DNA from: Mariniblastus sp964414815
Lineage (GTDB): Bacteria; Planctomycetota; Planctomycetia; Pirellulales; Pirellulaceae
Direction: 5' to 3'
Assembly (NCBI GenBank): GCA_964414815.1
Contig: CAYPXY010000015.1
Span: 1-64,000 of the forward strand
Length of the DNA stretch: 64,000 nucleotides
Shown: positions 25,726 through 35,368 of the stretch, piece after piece
How the letters are laid out: the number at the start of each line of letters is the position of its first letter
How positions within the stretch are numbered: position 1 is the stretch's first letter
Program-made: the position numbers and the translations under genes
The notes under the pieces: model-generated
Seen by the model: only the letters and a program-made list of their open reading frames with translations
Told to the model about the DNA's origin: nothing
The model's database searches: none

Positions 25726-26066
25726 TACCCAATCACTTCATTCAAAATCTCTTTAAACTGCTGCGTCGTGAAATCCATTTTGCTTGACGCGCGGGCGCAA
25801 AGCGATTTTTCTTCTTCAGCCAACTCGCCATCAACGGCCATCAGCCGAATCATTTCTTTCAGCAGCAAGACTCGACTGGCATGAGATTGAGGAACCTGAA
25901 TTTCGATTCCGGCTTCTCCAATTCCAGCCACGATCGTTTCGAGCTCATCGTTCGGGATTCCCCAACGATTCGCTCGGTCGATCAGAAATCGGATTTCTTC
26001 CTCCGTGAATTTCTGATCGGCAGCAGCCAGATTGACCAGATTGGTAAACAGCTCAATTTTTTCCAT
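25725..26066 (-). CDS. TerB-like protein
   Basis: A 113-residue all-helical protein of the TerB/tellurite-resistance-like family: paired acidic calcium-type loops AAADQKFTEEEIRFLIDRA near residue 20 and AVDGELAEEEKSLCARAS near residue 85 are the two repeats of the fold. Members act in membrane or stress-linked complexes; the role here is not known. Its stop codon is joined to the heptamer repeat that leads to the next gene. Confidence 0.75.
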   Translation of the reverse strand: MEKIELFTNLVNLAAADQKFTEEEIRFLIDRANRWGIPNDELETIVAGIGEAGIEIQVPQSHASRVLLLKEMIRLMAVDGELAEEEKSLCARASSKMDFTTQQFKEILNEVIG

Positions 26067-26194
26067 GACAGCGACATTCGACTGGAGAGAAAGTTGGGAA
26101 CGGTTACCAACATTTTAATGGTCAATCGGCTCTTTCAACAATCGGGCTTCCTCTGCTGAGCTTTGGAAGCAACTCAGAATCAATCCCAAGTTAG

Positions 26195-28108
26195 TTACCG
26201 TTTATTAGAGTCCTTTGTAAATAAGCCTCCTTCGGCCATCAGATAGGTTTCCATATCATAAACCTGTCCCGATACGAACTCAACCTGGCTTTTCAAGGTG
26301 ATGGCAATTCGGACGGCCAGATTTTCAGCAAGCTCATCCAACGATTTGACTTCCTCAAGCGACTTTACGGATGGTTGATAGTCACTCATGTCGAACCCCT
26401 GCGACGTCGTTCGACGCTGCCGCTCACGGCTCCAGAGATAGGTGCCAATCCAGATCTGAAATTCAGATTTCCAGGCATAGTACACCAAAAAGGGTTGCCC
26501 CTTTCGCCCGAATTGGTTCATGTAAAACTGGTTCGCTGCGGCAACATCCAGATGACATTCTCGCAGCGGAACTTGATTTTCGTTGAACGATAAAGACCGT
26601 TCCTTTAATCCGAAAAAAAGAAACTGATCGGTTAAGGCGTAGCCATAGATCATCCAGCCTTTTTTAAACTCCTCAAACTCGATCTGAGGATCTTGAAGGT
26701 TGGGCTTCATTGTTTCATAGAGTTTCCGTAAGCGTTCCTCAGATTGCTTTTCGGTCTCATACCAATAAGAAATGGAATCTTCCGTGACTTCGTCTACCGA
26801 GGCTCGCCCCCCACGTTTGACCAGCTTTTCAACAATCATTTTATAAACTTCGCGATCCTTGACTCCAACCATCACGAAAAAGTCTCCCCGAGTTTCCAAC
26901 GAGGGATCCTCAGAGTTTCTCAACAGCAATTCTGGCAACTTACTATAGGCGACATTGCCAAAAAAGCCAGTCGATCCAGGAATCAATTCTCTAACCAGAT
27001 CGATATCAACTTCACGGCGACGCACTTGAGCTACCGCAGCGTCAAAAAAGCCATCGCCTTGAATCGCATCGACCAGTTGCCGGGTCACTTTATAAATGCC
27101 TTCAGGATCAACATGAGCAAACCAGGCGGAGCGGATGTCCTCTGCCAGCGGAGGAACCCTTTCAATTTCTCGAACGCCTGACAACAATTCCCACACTCCG
27201 GTTCTTGGCAAGGCTTGACGAATATGGAGTCGTCCAGTGATCAAGGGCTTCAAGCCTGTTTCATTGCCAGGGGTCGCTCCGCCGAAATTGACTTTCAAGA
27301 TTGCACCGGGAAGTTCATGTAGTCCGGTCGATCTGAATTGTTCTTCGCTGAGGAATCGCAGAAAAGGTCTGGATATCGAAGGATCAACGTAAAGGATCAG
27401 ATCACTTTCATCGACTCCTGACAAGTGACTGGATGACAACCACTTCCGGTTCTGGGCAAGACTTCGCTTGGGCCGAGAATTGGCCCGCAGCGAATCCCTC
27501 ATTTGTTTTGCACGCGATTCATCCGGATGAATAAAAATCCAGCCTTCGTGCAGAAACCAGCTTCCAGCATTAAAAGGCAAAGCATGAATGGAATCTGCAT
27601 TGTCAAAGCGGTCTTCGGCAGCTTGCTTCAATTCGGGTGTCAGGAAAGCGGTTATCAACTCGCGGAGGCACCGATTTATTTTTGCTGCTTCATCATGCGG
27701 GCACTCAATCGCGGCAATCCAGTCCCGCCCAGCCGTTTTAGCATTCAAAAATAAGTACGATCTGCCCAGTGAAAATTCATTGAAGACGGACTGGAACTCT
27801 TCGAGGGATTTTCCATTCAGTTGCAGCCCTCGGCTGGCAAGCAACTCCCGGCAATGGTCGCTGTCGAGTTCTTCAACAAATTGGCTCAACAGTTCATAAT
27901 TCCAAAAGTCCAATTTCCTTACTTTGCCCATTAGATTCGAGGCGTCGGCAACTTCCAAAACCACCGCCTGATCGGGTTCCAACCACTCAACCGGATCAAA
28001 TTCAGCTTGTAATCCATACGCAAAGCCGACGGAATAGAAGAAGCCAATGAAGCTCCCTGCAACTTTGGTACAAGCGCTATGAAACCATGAAGCTGAGCCA
28101 AGATACAT
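26195..28108 (-). CDS. Large exported protein of unknown function
   Basis: A protein of about 637 residues with an N-terminal hydrophobic stretch (residues ~12-33, TKVAGSFIGFFYSVGFAYG) that should be an export signal. The rest is mixed alpha/beta with no clear domain; it has regions of the type FFVMVGVKDREVYKMIVEKLVKRGG that recur twice and resemble planctomycete exported proteins. ATG 28108 is preferred over a TTG at 28120. It follows the MauE gene on the same strand after 180 bp, so it may belong to the same unit. Confidence 0.5.
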   Translation of the reverse strand: MYLGSASWFHSACTKVAGSFIGFFYSVGFAYGLQAEFDPVEWLEPDQAVVLEVADASNLMGKVRKLDFWNYELLSQFVEELDSDHCRELLASRGLQLNGKSLEEFQSVFNEFSLGRSYLFLNAKTAGRDWIAAIECPHDEAAKINRCLRELITAFLTPELKQAAEDRFDNADSIHALPFNAGSWFLHEGWIFIHPDESRAKQMRDSLRANSRPKRSLAQNRKWLSSSHLSGVDESDLILYVDPSISRPFLRFLSEEQFRSTGLHELPGAILKVNFGGATPGNETGLKPLITGRLHIRQALPRTGVWELLSGVREIERVPPLAEDIRSAWFAHVDPEGIYKVTRQLVDAIQGDGFFDAAVAQVRRREVDIDLVRELIPGSTGFFGNVAYSKLPELLLRNSEDPSLETRGDFFVMVGVKDREVYKMIVEKLVKRGGRASVDEVTEDSISYWYETEKQSEERLRKLYETMKPNLQDPQIEFEEFKKGWMIYGYALTDQFLFFGLKERSLSFNENQVPLRECHLDVAAANQFYMNQFGRKGQPFLVYYAWKSEFQIWIGTYLWSRERQRRTTSQGFDMSDYQPSVKSLEEVKSLDELAENLAVRIAITLKSQVEFVSGQVYDMETYLMAEGGLFTKDSNKR

Positions 28109-28287
28109 TGCTGTGTCCAATCGTCGAAATCCGAGAAGGTAAACGAAAAAATGCCTAGTGCAGCGTCCAGTCTTAATTTTGGGGTAGAGACTGCCTTAAC
28201 GCTGCCCAATCAAAACTAGTTGCGGAAACACCAACCCCAATCTTTGTGTCGACGCTGCATAAGTTGTAGCCGAAACCGACCTAGTCT

Positions 28288-28722
28288 TTACCCAATTGCC
28301 GCCGTTGCCCAATCGCCATTTTTTCGGTCTATCCAAACCAGAGCGGCACAAATTCCCGCTAATGCCAAAGGAATCGCAATCGTTAGAGGACCGATCGTCT
28401 GACTAAACGAGCCAAAACAACCACAGTCCGTCCGAATACCTCGAAGAAACACAGAGATTTGAGCTAAACCACAAACAGTGAAGTAGAGAAAGCACAATTT
28501 CAGAGTCGTCCTTGGCCAAAGGCTTGCCAGCAATGCGGTTCCAAGCACTGATTCAATTGCCATGGCCCAAGGCAATAAGATTGAGGAAACACCAAACTCA
28601 AAAATTTGGTAACGAAGGAAGCTGCCCAGAAACATGAAAGGATTGTTGAAATGAGCCATGCTTGCGAAAACAAGCACTAACCCGATAAAAATCCTAAGCA
28701 ACAATGAGACAAGATTTGTCAT
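28288..28722 (-). CDS. MauE/DoxX-type membrane protein
   Basis: A 144-residue protein with four transmembrane segments and the hallmark DCGCFGSF after the third, as in MauE-type DoxX proteins that help form disulfides in methylamine dehydrogenase. The ATG overlaps the stop codon of the preceding C39-rhodanese gene (ATGA), so the two are translationally coupled. A role in thiol-disulfide exchange at the membrane is inferred from the family and the cysteine-rich neighbour. Confidence 0.8.
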   Translation of the reverse strand: MTNLVSLLLRIFIGLVLVFASMAHFNNPFMFLGSFLRYQIFEFGVSSILLPWAMAIESVLGTALLASLWPRTTLKLCFLYFTVCGLAQISVFLRGIRTDCGCFGSFSQTIGPLTIAIPLALAGICAALVWIDRKNGDWATAAIG

Positions 28723-30851
28723 TTTATAAAACGGTCCAGCTGATTCGTTTCAAATTCCTGGAAAGAATCCATTTTGATATAACCGTGATATCCCGGTCGA
28801 TATACCGATACATCCTTGAATCCGAGTAGTTCAAGGCGTTTTGCGATTTGGTCCGCCCACAAGCAATGCGAATTCATGCAGTAAACGACTGTCGGAAATT
28901 CTTTGTTCAAATTTGCAGTAACCGTTACAAATTCCCCAAGGCGACAGTTGATCGGCAAGTTGATCGCATCGCCAATTTTGCCGTGAGAAAAATCCGATGG
29001 CTTTCGGGCATCAATCAATTGAACGTTTGTAGTTGACAATCGATCTCGATCATTGTGTACACGAACAGATTCTGTCGAAAATACTGACTTTGCAGCAGCT
29101 AAGCGAACTGCATCAGGATTGTTCAAATAACTAAACTCGCTGGCAAAGCTCCAGGTAACTCCGATCACTAAAGATAAAACCAACAAGATCAATGAATTAA
29201 CCCCGAATCTGTCTCGCTTGAACGCAGAAAATCGGCCAAAACCGATCAACAGCACCAATAACAGTCCGATCGGCATTGCTTGTCGTAATCGTGATCGCAT
29301 CCCAAATCCATTTGATCTCCCTAATTTGTCTTCCCGTGATACGAGAATGGCAACAGCGTCCCAATAAGTCATCAGCTCGGCGGGAGAAATCTCCATCCGA
29401 TCATTAGGCAAATCAACGATCACAACATTTCCATTGTCTGCAAATCCATCACACACGATCCAATGCCCGCCGGCTCCGTCTGCATTCTTGAAGTGAAGAA
29501 TGGCTGGACCATCAAACCGTCGCAATAGATCTATGGAGGCATTCGATACGGCTTCCGCTGACAATCCGAAGTCCTTGGCGGCGCGCTTCAAATCAGGAAT
29601 CGAACTACCGTACCGCGAAGTAAAATATTTGTTAGCAACAATCTCATTCAATGGAATCCGAATACCACATCGGGCAGCACACCACGCAAGTGAATAGACT
29701 CCACAGTGAGTTGAAGAAGCCGATGAGTTAAGATAAGGTTTTCGGACAAAACCTGAGTTTGTTTGATCGATGGAAATCGGTGGTCGGTCGGTCTGATCTT
29801 TCAATTCGCGTTCGATCAGCCCTTCTGCTTCTGGATCAATCGGCGTGCAAATTTCATCGTTGACCAGCACATAAAAAGGACTCGCATCTCCTTCCTTTTG
29901 CACCTTCACACCATCTTCAATATGGAAGGCACTCCACTGTTTCAAGTCTTCAATGGAAATGGGGATCGTTTCCTTCAGCACATAGCGAATACTTTCAGGA
30001 TTTGGCACCCGGCCTCCCGAGAATGTCGTGACCTCGCCATGTTCACCAACTGTCACCACACGGTACTCCGAGGTCCAGGTTTTATCCTTGTACGTTTCCT
30101 TGTCGAACCAACCTTGTAGTTTTCCACTACAAAACTGAAACTCAAGTCTCGCAGCCTCATTTTTCAAAACCCGCTCGTGATCACCTTTTCCTTCAACGAC
30201 AACACACGACTGGGCAAAATCAGATGAGTGTATCGAAGTGATGACTCCGTCCGAATGGAACACTCCAAAAAAAACTGAATCAATTAAAATCTCTTCAAAA
30301 ATCGCTTGAGTAACCGAAGGCTGAACTGAATTGTAGCTCTTGGCGTAAAGGGCACCGCTCAGCCATAAAGATTTCGGATCAAGTACCGGCGCTGGAATCT
30401 CGTCCAACGGAAGGGACAATTTCAAATCGACTATCCCCCCTTTCGCCAGTATTACTTCATTTGCCCGATATTGCCTTTCCATCACACTGAATTCATGCTT
30501 GCCATCGGGATGTTGCAAATAGGTAAAAACAGCTTTCCTGGCCGGGATGGTTTCTTTCGGAATTGCAACTCGCGAAAGCTCGTGAATTGTCCAGCTGTCG
30601 TCGTGAGTTTTTTCTCCCCCGTGTCGTGCAGGTTCGTCGTTGTCTTTGACAGCAAGATTCTTTTTCTTTGCACTTTCGCGAACAAAACTCAGAACTTCAA
30701 TTTGATTGCCAGTCCGGTCGGGAAAGGCGGTTCTGAGCTGTTGTACCAATTCGATCTTCTCTGACTCCTGGCCCGATACAAATCGAATTGGCACACCAAT
30801 GGCCCAACAAAGAAAAAGTCCTAATCGCAGAAATTTGGCAATGTTGCGCAT
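28719..30851 (-). CDS. C39-like cysteine peptidase fused to a rhodanese domain, membrane-anchored
   Basis: A 710-residue exported protein. A signal/anchor lies at residues 1-27. Residues ~30-370 are an unassigned N-terminal region. Residues ~375-505 are a C39-type (double-glycine) peptidase domain: Cys383 in STHCGVYSLAW, His463 in GGHWIVCDGF and Asp480 in VIVDLPND form the triad. Two transmembrane segments follow at ~525-540 and ~551-570, then a rhodanese domain (~595-695) with active-site Cys658 in VVYCMNSHC. ATG 30851 (GGGAG just before it) is preferred over a start at 30911. It is followed by a MauE gene and preceded by a small protein with a GGGG junction, a possible substrate. Confidence 0.8.
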   Translation of the reverse strand: MRNIAKFLRLGLFLCWAIGVPIRFVSGQESEKIELVQQLRTAFPDRTGNQIEVLSFVRESAKKKNLAVKDNDEPARHGGEKTHDDSWTIHELSRVAIPKETIPARKAVFTYLQHPDGKHEFSVMERQYRANEVILAKGGIVDLKLSLPLDEIPAPVLDPKSLWLSGALYAKSYNSVQPSVTQAIFEEILIDSVFFGVFHSDGVITSIHSSDFAQSCVVVEGKGDHERVLKNEAARLEFQFCSGKLQGWFDKETYKDKTWTSEYRVVTVGEHGEVTTFSGGRVPNPESIRYVLKETIPISIEDLKQWSAFHIEDGVKVQKEGDASPFYVLVNDEICTPIDPEAEGLIERELKDQTDRPPISIDQTNSGFVRKPYLNSSASSTHCGVYSLAWCAARCGIRIPLNEIVANKYFTSRYGSSIPDLKRAAKDFGLSAEAVSNASIDLLRRFDGPAILHFKNADGAGGHWIVCDGFADNGNVVIVDLPNDRMEISPAELMTYWDAVAILVSREDKLGRSNGFGMRSRLRQAMPIGLLLVLLIGFGRFSAFKRDRFGVNSLILLVLSLVIGVTWSFASEFSYLNNPDAVRLAAAKSVFSTESVRVHNDRDRLSTTNVQLIDARKPSDFSHGKIGDAINLPINCRLGEFVTVTANLNKEFPTVVYCMNSHCLWADQIAKRLELLGFKDVSVYRPGYHGYIKMDSFQEFETNQLDRFIK

Positions 30852-30898
30852 GGCTCCCGTCGCTAAAATCAGTACGAACCTACATGAGTTAAAGGCAT

Positions 30899-31261
30899 TT
30901 ACCAATTCCACTCACAATAGGGGATCCAGTTATCATCCTGTCCCGAACCTCCACACCCGAAGTACGAGCAATATTTCGTATTTGTCACAAGGCCATTTTC
31001 GTAGTCAAACCATGCCGAACTGTAATGATACATATACACACTCTCGCATGCCATCGACCCCTCGCATTTTGTTATCGTCCTCGTTTCGGTGTTAATATCG
31101 CAAGCGAGAGGGGCGGTGCCACCGCCACCGGCAATATCGGTTCGATGAAGCCAGTTTGATGTCGAATCCACTAAAGGGAAAAAGACTGCAACAAAGGCAA
31201 AGCAAAGAAAAGAAAAGAAAAGAAATCCAACATAAGAACAAGTTCGATCATTGATTGACAT
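30899..31261 (-). CDS. Small Cys-rich membrane-anchored protein with a GGGG junction
   Basis: A 120-residue protein. Residues 11-30 are strongly hydrophobic (VGFLFFSFLCFAFVAVFFPL), residues 45-48 are four glycines, and the remaining 72 residues hold six cysteines (54, 66, 72, 98, 103, 116) and several aromatic residues. The poly-glycine after a leader is the kind of junction C39 peptidases cut. The ATG at 31261 has a perfect AAGGAG Shine-Dalgarno. It is the first gene of the operon with the C39-rhodanese and MauE genes. I do not know a matching family. Confidence 0.65.
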   Translation of the reverse strand: MSINDRTCSYVGFLFFSFLCFAFVAVFFPLVDSTSNWLHRTDIAGGGGTAPLACDINTETRTITKCEGSMACESVYMYHYSSAWFDYENGLVTNTKYCSYFGCGGSGQDDNWIPYCEWNW

Positions 31262-31441
31262 GATAGTCTCCTTGTGACGGTAAATTGTAACGGAAGTTAC
31301 GATGGACTGAAAGTGAATCGACGAATTCACCAGTAGCCGTCATTCTAGCGTTGGAGTCTTTTTTCAAGTAAGAAAAATCACGGTTTCTGAATTTCTCCAA
31401 AAATAATCCCTAAAGCCAAGAATTGCCCAATTCAAGGCCAT

Positions 31442-32518
31442 TTATCCAAGCACCGGCAATTGCGTTGTCATTTTAGGTTGAGCGATCGATTGCTCTGAAA
31501 GCGTCTTGCAAAGCTGCCAGGCAATCGACTCCAGGTAAGGCCCGACGTTCGGGTCGTCGAGGTTAGCGGCCATTGTACCTGCGTCGCCGCGTTCCCGCAG
31601 GTTGATGTTGATCGGAATTTCGCCCAGAAACGGAATTTGATCCTGACCTGCATATTCCCGTGCGCCACCCTTGCCGAAAATGTCGTAACGCTTGCCGGTG
31701 TCGGGACAGACGAAGCTGCTCATATTCTCGACCAAGCCGAGAATCGGAATGTTTACCTTGCGAAACATGGCCACCGCCTTAATAGCGTCGATCAAGGCGA
31801 CTTCCTGCGGCGTGCAAACGATCACGGCACCGGTCAGCGGCAACATCTGCGACAGGCTGAGCGCGACATCACCGGTTCCCGGTGGCATGTCGATAATCAG
31901 ATAGTCGAGATCCCCCCATTGAGTATGCCCGAGAAACGTCTCCGTATATTTATGCAGCATCGGTCCGCGCCAGACAACGGCCTCACCGGGTGGAACCATG
32001 AACCCGATACTGATCAACGGGATGCCGTTATAGTCCAGCGGAATCAACCCCTGTTCATCACGAGCAATGTCGCCTCGAATCCCTGTTAGCTGCGGAATAC
32101 TTGGCCCATAAACATCGGCATCCAATATTCCGACCTTGCAGCCGGCCCGATGCAATGCCACCGCCAAGCTCACCGCGACCGTACTTTTTCCGACGCCTCC
32201 TTTCCCTGCTGCGACGGCGATGGCGGCTTTGGCGGTCAGCCCCAACTGCCCCATCGGAACGGGCGGACGGTCATGCGGAACGATTTCGATCTTGAATTTC
32301 TGATCGGGGAACGCCGTTGATAGAGTCGTTTCAACCTGATTCAGGAAATCGGCTTTGAGCGGCGATACAAACGTGGTCAACCCGACTTGAACGCAAACCG
32401 TATCTCCATCGACTTCAATCGATTTAATTTGTTTACCAAGCGGCCGGCCGGTTTCCGGATCGGGCAGTTTTACGAGAGTGTCTCGGACCGTTTGAGCAAG
32501 TTCACTGGGGGCAGGCAT
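31442..32518 (-). CDS. mrp: Mrp/NBP35-family iron-sulfur carrier ATPase
   Basis: A 358-residue P-loop ATPase that carries and delivers Fe-S clusters. An N-terminal MIP18-like domain (~1-95) is followed by the deviant Walker A AGKGGVGKST, DADVYGPSIPQL, DYLIIDMPPGTGD and the VENMSSFVCPDTGKRYDIFG metal site region. It starts at ATG 32518; a longer reading upstream is not supported. Confidence 0.93.
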   Translation of the reverse strand: MPAPSELAQTVRDTLVKLPDPETGRPLGKQIKSIEVDGDTVCVQVGLTTFVSPLKADFLNQVETTLSTAFPDQKFKIEIVPHDRPPVPMGQLGLTAKAAIAVAAGKGGVGKSTVAVSLAVALHRAGCKVGILDADVYGPSIPQLTGIRGDIARDEQGLIPLDYNGIPLISIGFMVPPGEAVVWRGPMLHKYTETFLGHTQWGDLDYLIIDMPPGTGDVALSLSQMLPLTGAVIVCTPQEVALIDAIKAVAMFRKVNIPILGLVENMSSFVCPDTGKRYDIFGKGGAREYAGQDQIPFLGEIPININLRERGDAGTMAANLDDPNVGPYLESIAWQLCKTLSEQSIAQPKMTTQLPVLG

Positions 32519-32653
32519 CGCTAGAATTTTCTTTCTGACTGGGATATGGATGTTGAAAGCCAATTTTCGGTGTTTCACCTGGAGTTTGCAACCGGTCTTG
32601 GGGGCTGAGGAGCTGTCCCGAAGTAAGCGCATCTTCAACACTTACTCTGACCG

Positions 32654-33685
32654 CTACTGGGCCGAGGTTCTGAATCCCGAAGGGCTGCCGGAAATGCGTT
32701 TGTCGTGTTCGAGCGGCCAGCAGGCGACCTGATAGCCTCGCTGATACAGCCAGTTTTTCACCTGGTTGTACTCCGCAAAACTGTCGGGATAAACCCACAA
32801 CGACACCGTCGTTTTCTCCGGTGGAAAACGCTGGGTGATATTGCGAAACTCTGTCACTGGCCCTGATTCATCGAGTGCCGTCGGCACGGGCATCCCCAGA
32901 TCAAGGCTCGAAGGAATGAGCTGGAATCCGTTGAAGTGAATCATCGTTCGCTCTTGAACTCCGTTAGGCGTCGATTGCCGAGTCGTTTCACCAACCAATT
33001 CATACTGAAGCTGAAAATTCTGAATCGGGCCGATGGTGGACGTGACACGCGGTGACTGTCGCAACTGCTCCGCTTTCGACTTGGCCTCCCCCTTCATCCG
33101 GTTGAGCAACTCCTCAAGCGGCACATACGCAATTTTTCCGGAACGAATCTGAAAGTGAACTTCCTCCGTAAAAACGGTTTTAGCAATCGGATTCGGGAAA
33201 TGGTCAATCGTTTCGTTCTTCGTCGGAACGATACTGACCGCCGCCATCGATCGCTGAAGCTCATTCATCTCCGAGTTCAGACGGCGTTCCTCTTCGAGCA
33301 GTGCCAGCTTCTGACGTTCCTGCTCGTCCAGCTTTTCCAATCGCTCTGCCTGACGACCGGCGAGTTCCCGCTCGACGATTTCGATCTGCACCAGCATCTC
33401 ATGCCGCACTTCGCCCAAGGTTACATTCGCCGCGACTTGCTCGTTATATTGAGATTCGAGAATCACGCCATCAGCCTCCATCTTCGTGGCCAGCATTTGC
33501 CTGGAACTGATTTCCGATTTGATCTGGCCAATCTCAGATGAACGATCGGGCTGTGCCTCGTCCGGCTTCCAGGCCGATTTTGCTTGGGCACCGATCACCA
33601 CCACCAGGATAATAATCACGCCCACCAGGTTGGCGATCAGGTCGAGAAAGGAATCCTGACCGGTGGTAATTTCCTTGACCGTCAT
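32654..33685 (-). CDS. ExbD/MotB-like single-pass protein with coiled coil (partner 2)
   Basis: A 343-residue protein with one transmembrane helix near the N-terminus (SFLDLIANLVGVIIILVVVIG; note the Asp before the helix), then a long coiled coil (~60-180) and a C-terminal globular part. The N-terminal pattern is the one used by ExbD/TolR/MotB-type partners of proton channels. It overlaps the previous gene by four bases (ATGA). Third gene of an operon with the ExbB-like channel. Confidence 0.55.
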   Translation of the reverse strand: MTVKEITTGQDSFLDLIANLVGVIIILVVVIGAQAKSAWKPDEAQPDRSSEIGQIKSEISSRQMLATKMEADGVILESQYNEQVAANVTLGEVRHEMLVQIEIVERELAGRQAERLEKLDEQERQKLALLEEERRLNSEMNELQRSMAAVSIVPTKNETIDHFPNPIAKTVFTEEVHFQIRSGKIAYVPLEELLNRMKGEAKSKAEQLRQSPRVTSTIGPIQNFQLQYELVGETTRQSTPNGVQERTMIHFNGFQLIPSSLDLGMPVPTALDESGPVTEFRNITQRFPPEKTTVSLWVYPDSFAEYNQVKNWLYQRGYQVACWPLEHDKRISGSPSGFRTSAQ

Positions 33686-35313
33686 TTTGACTCCTTGATC
33701 TGAATCCCGCTGTCGAACAACAGTCCGCGCAGCGTTTCAAAGTTTGCCTCGCCGCCCTCGACCACACTGATGCGGAGTTCCGGCTTCCAGTAGCTTCGCT
33801 CACCTGGCATACCCCATGACTCGATCTGTCTCCAGATTTCATTGACCAGTGGATCGACCGCCTGTGCGACGTCTGACCCAACGGGAATTCGTTTCTCGAC
33901 GCCCAGCGGAGATCGGACCTCAATCTCAAACTCGGTGCAGACGACGCGAATCGGCCGAACATAGGCGGTCGCGCCTTGAGTTGCCTTGGGAACGGCCCAG
34001 CTCTTTCCTTTTGACTTGGCAAGACTCATCGGCGGCGGAGCTGCTCCCATACCCTGCTGAGCATTGGAGCCGCCGCCCGTCGACGCATTGCTGTCGCCAT
34101 AAACATCACCACCATGACCGGGTTCTCCCTCGAAACTGGAACGCTGGAAAGCCGAGTGTTCAAAGTTTGAATTTGGTGTTGAACTCGATTCACCTGCACC
34201 GGACCAAGCCGCCAGTCCCGATTCATCACCTGAGTCGAATCGGTCCCACGCGGAATTGATAACAAAACCTCCGCTGGTCCCGGAAGCCGTCAAACCAGGT
34301 CGCGAGTCGACAGATCGCCCGCCGGCTCCACCCGTTCCACCTCCGGCGCGGTGGGAAACTTGTACAGGAGTCAGCGGTTGATGCGCCGCGCGAGCGGCCA
34401 GCATCGTGCGTTGCCGGTTTCGCGATTCCGCAATCGCCTCTTCCACAACCTGTTTCAATTGGACATCCACCGGCCCAAAATCAAGTTCCTTTTCTGCCTC
34501 GACCAACTCGTAGCCAAACTCGTCATCCCAACTGACCATGGCACGGCGGCAAATCGCGTAGCCCTCCGATCCTTCCGGCCGGATTACCATCAAGGGGTAG
34601 GGGCTTCCGTCACTTCCTTCGATACCGTGCTGCTGCCAGTACTCACGGATCGCCAGCACCGCGGCATCGAGCGGATTGCCTGGCCCGAGCGGCGGCATGA
34701 AATCACTTTTGGCCAGCAAAATTCCCAGCGGCTGAAGCGTGATCCCCCGTTGATCGCACTCAATAAAAATCGGTCGCCGAAACGTCCCTCCGCCGCCTGC
34801 GTAAGGAACAATGGAGTACGTCGTCCGCACATCGCCCTGAGACTCGATCCGTTTGGCCTCCAGCGCCTCTTTTGCCTCAGCAATTTCCGCTTTCAGTTGC
34901 TCAATCCGCGATTCGGAAACCGCCGCAGTATCCAAATCGACCGGATGCGACTCCAGCTCGATGATCGACTGAGCAATCTCATTCATCCGCTGCTTCAGTT
35001 TGCGAATCTCGGCCTCCAGATGCCCTCGATGTTCACGCGTTGCGGTCAGTCGAGCCAGTGCATTGGGTCTGGCCGCCCCCAGCACTTCCATTTTCAGTTC
35101 ATCGCCGTCAAGTTGACGCTGCAAGGTCTTCAATTCAAACGATTGCTGCTCCATCACTTGGGCGCGCTCCGCATGCGCTTGAGCCGCATGAACATCGACC
35201 GATTTTGTGACGATTACCAGAATGACAATCAACGCGCCGAGCGTGCAGATCAACACGGCGAGAAACGGAAAAAGTGAAACCGTGTATTTGGGAGATTTTC
35301 TACGTCGTTTCAT
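33682..35313 (-). CDS. ExbD/MotB-like single-pass protein with coiled coil (partner 1)
   Basis: A 543-residue protein with a basic N-terminus (MKRRRKSPKYTVSLFPFLAVL), one transmembrane helix at ~12-36, a coiled coil (~45-180), a conserved domain with IFIECDQRGITLQPLG and a Gly/Ser-rich linker (~370-460) before a C-terminal domain. The family seems to be specific to planctomycetes. It lies 55 bp after the ExbB-like gene and overlaps the next gene by four bases, so the three are one operon. Confidence 0.55.
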   Translation of the reverse strand: MKRRRKSPKYTVSLFPFLAVLICTLGALIVILVIVTKSVDVHAAQAHAERAQVMEQQSFELKTLQRQLDGDELKMEVLGAARPNALARLTATREHRGHLEAEIRKLKQRMNEIAQSIIELESHPVDLDTAAVSESRIEQLKAEIAEAKEALEAKRIESQGDVRTTYSIVPYAGGGGTFRRPIFIECDQRGITLQPLGILLAKSDFMPPLGPGNPLDAAVLAIREYWQQHGIEGSDGSPYPLMVIRPEGSEGYAICRRAMVSWDDEFGYELVEAEKELDFGPVDVQLKQVVEEAIAESRNRQRTMLAARAAHQPLTPVQVSHRAGGGTGGAGGRSVDSRPGLTASGTSGGFVINSAWDRFDSGDESGLAAWSGAGESSSTPNSNFEHSAFQRSSFEGEPGHGGDVYGDSNASTGGGSNAQQGMGAAPPPMSLAKSKGKSWAVPKATQGATAYVRPIRVVCTEFEIEVRSPLGVEKRIPVGSDVAQAVDPLVNEIWRQIESWGMPGERSYWKPELRISVVEGGEANFETLRGLLFDSGIQIKESK

Positions 35314-35368
35314 GGGCGAAAGCAGACTGTCTGTCCTGTCTCAGCCTTGTCTTGTCTCAGCCTGCTGG

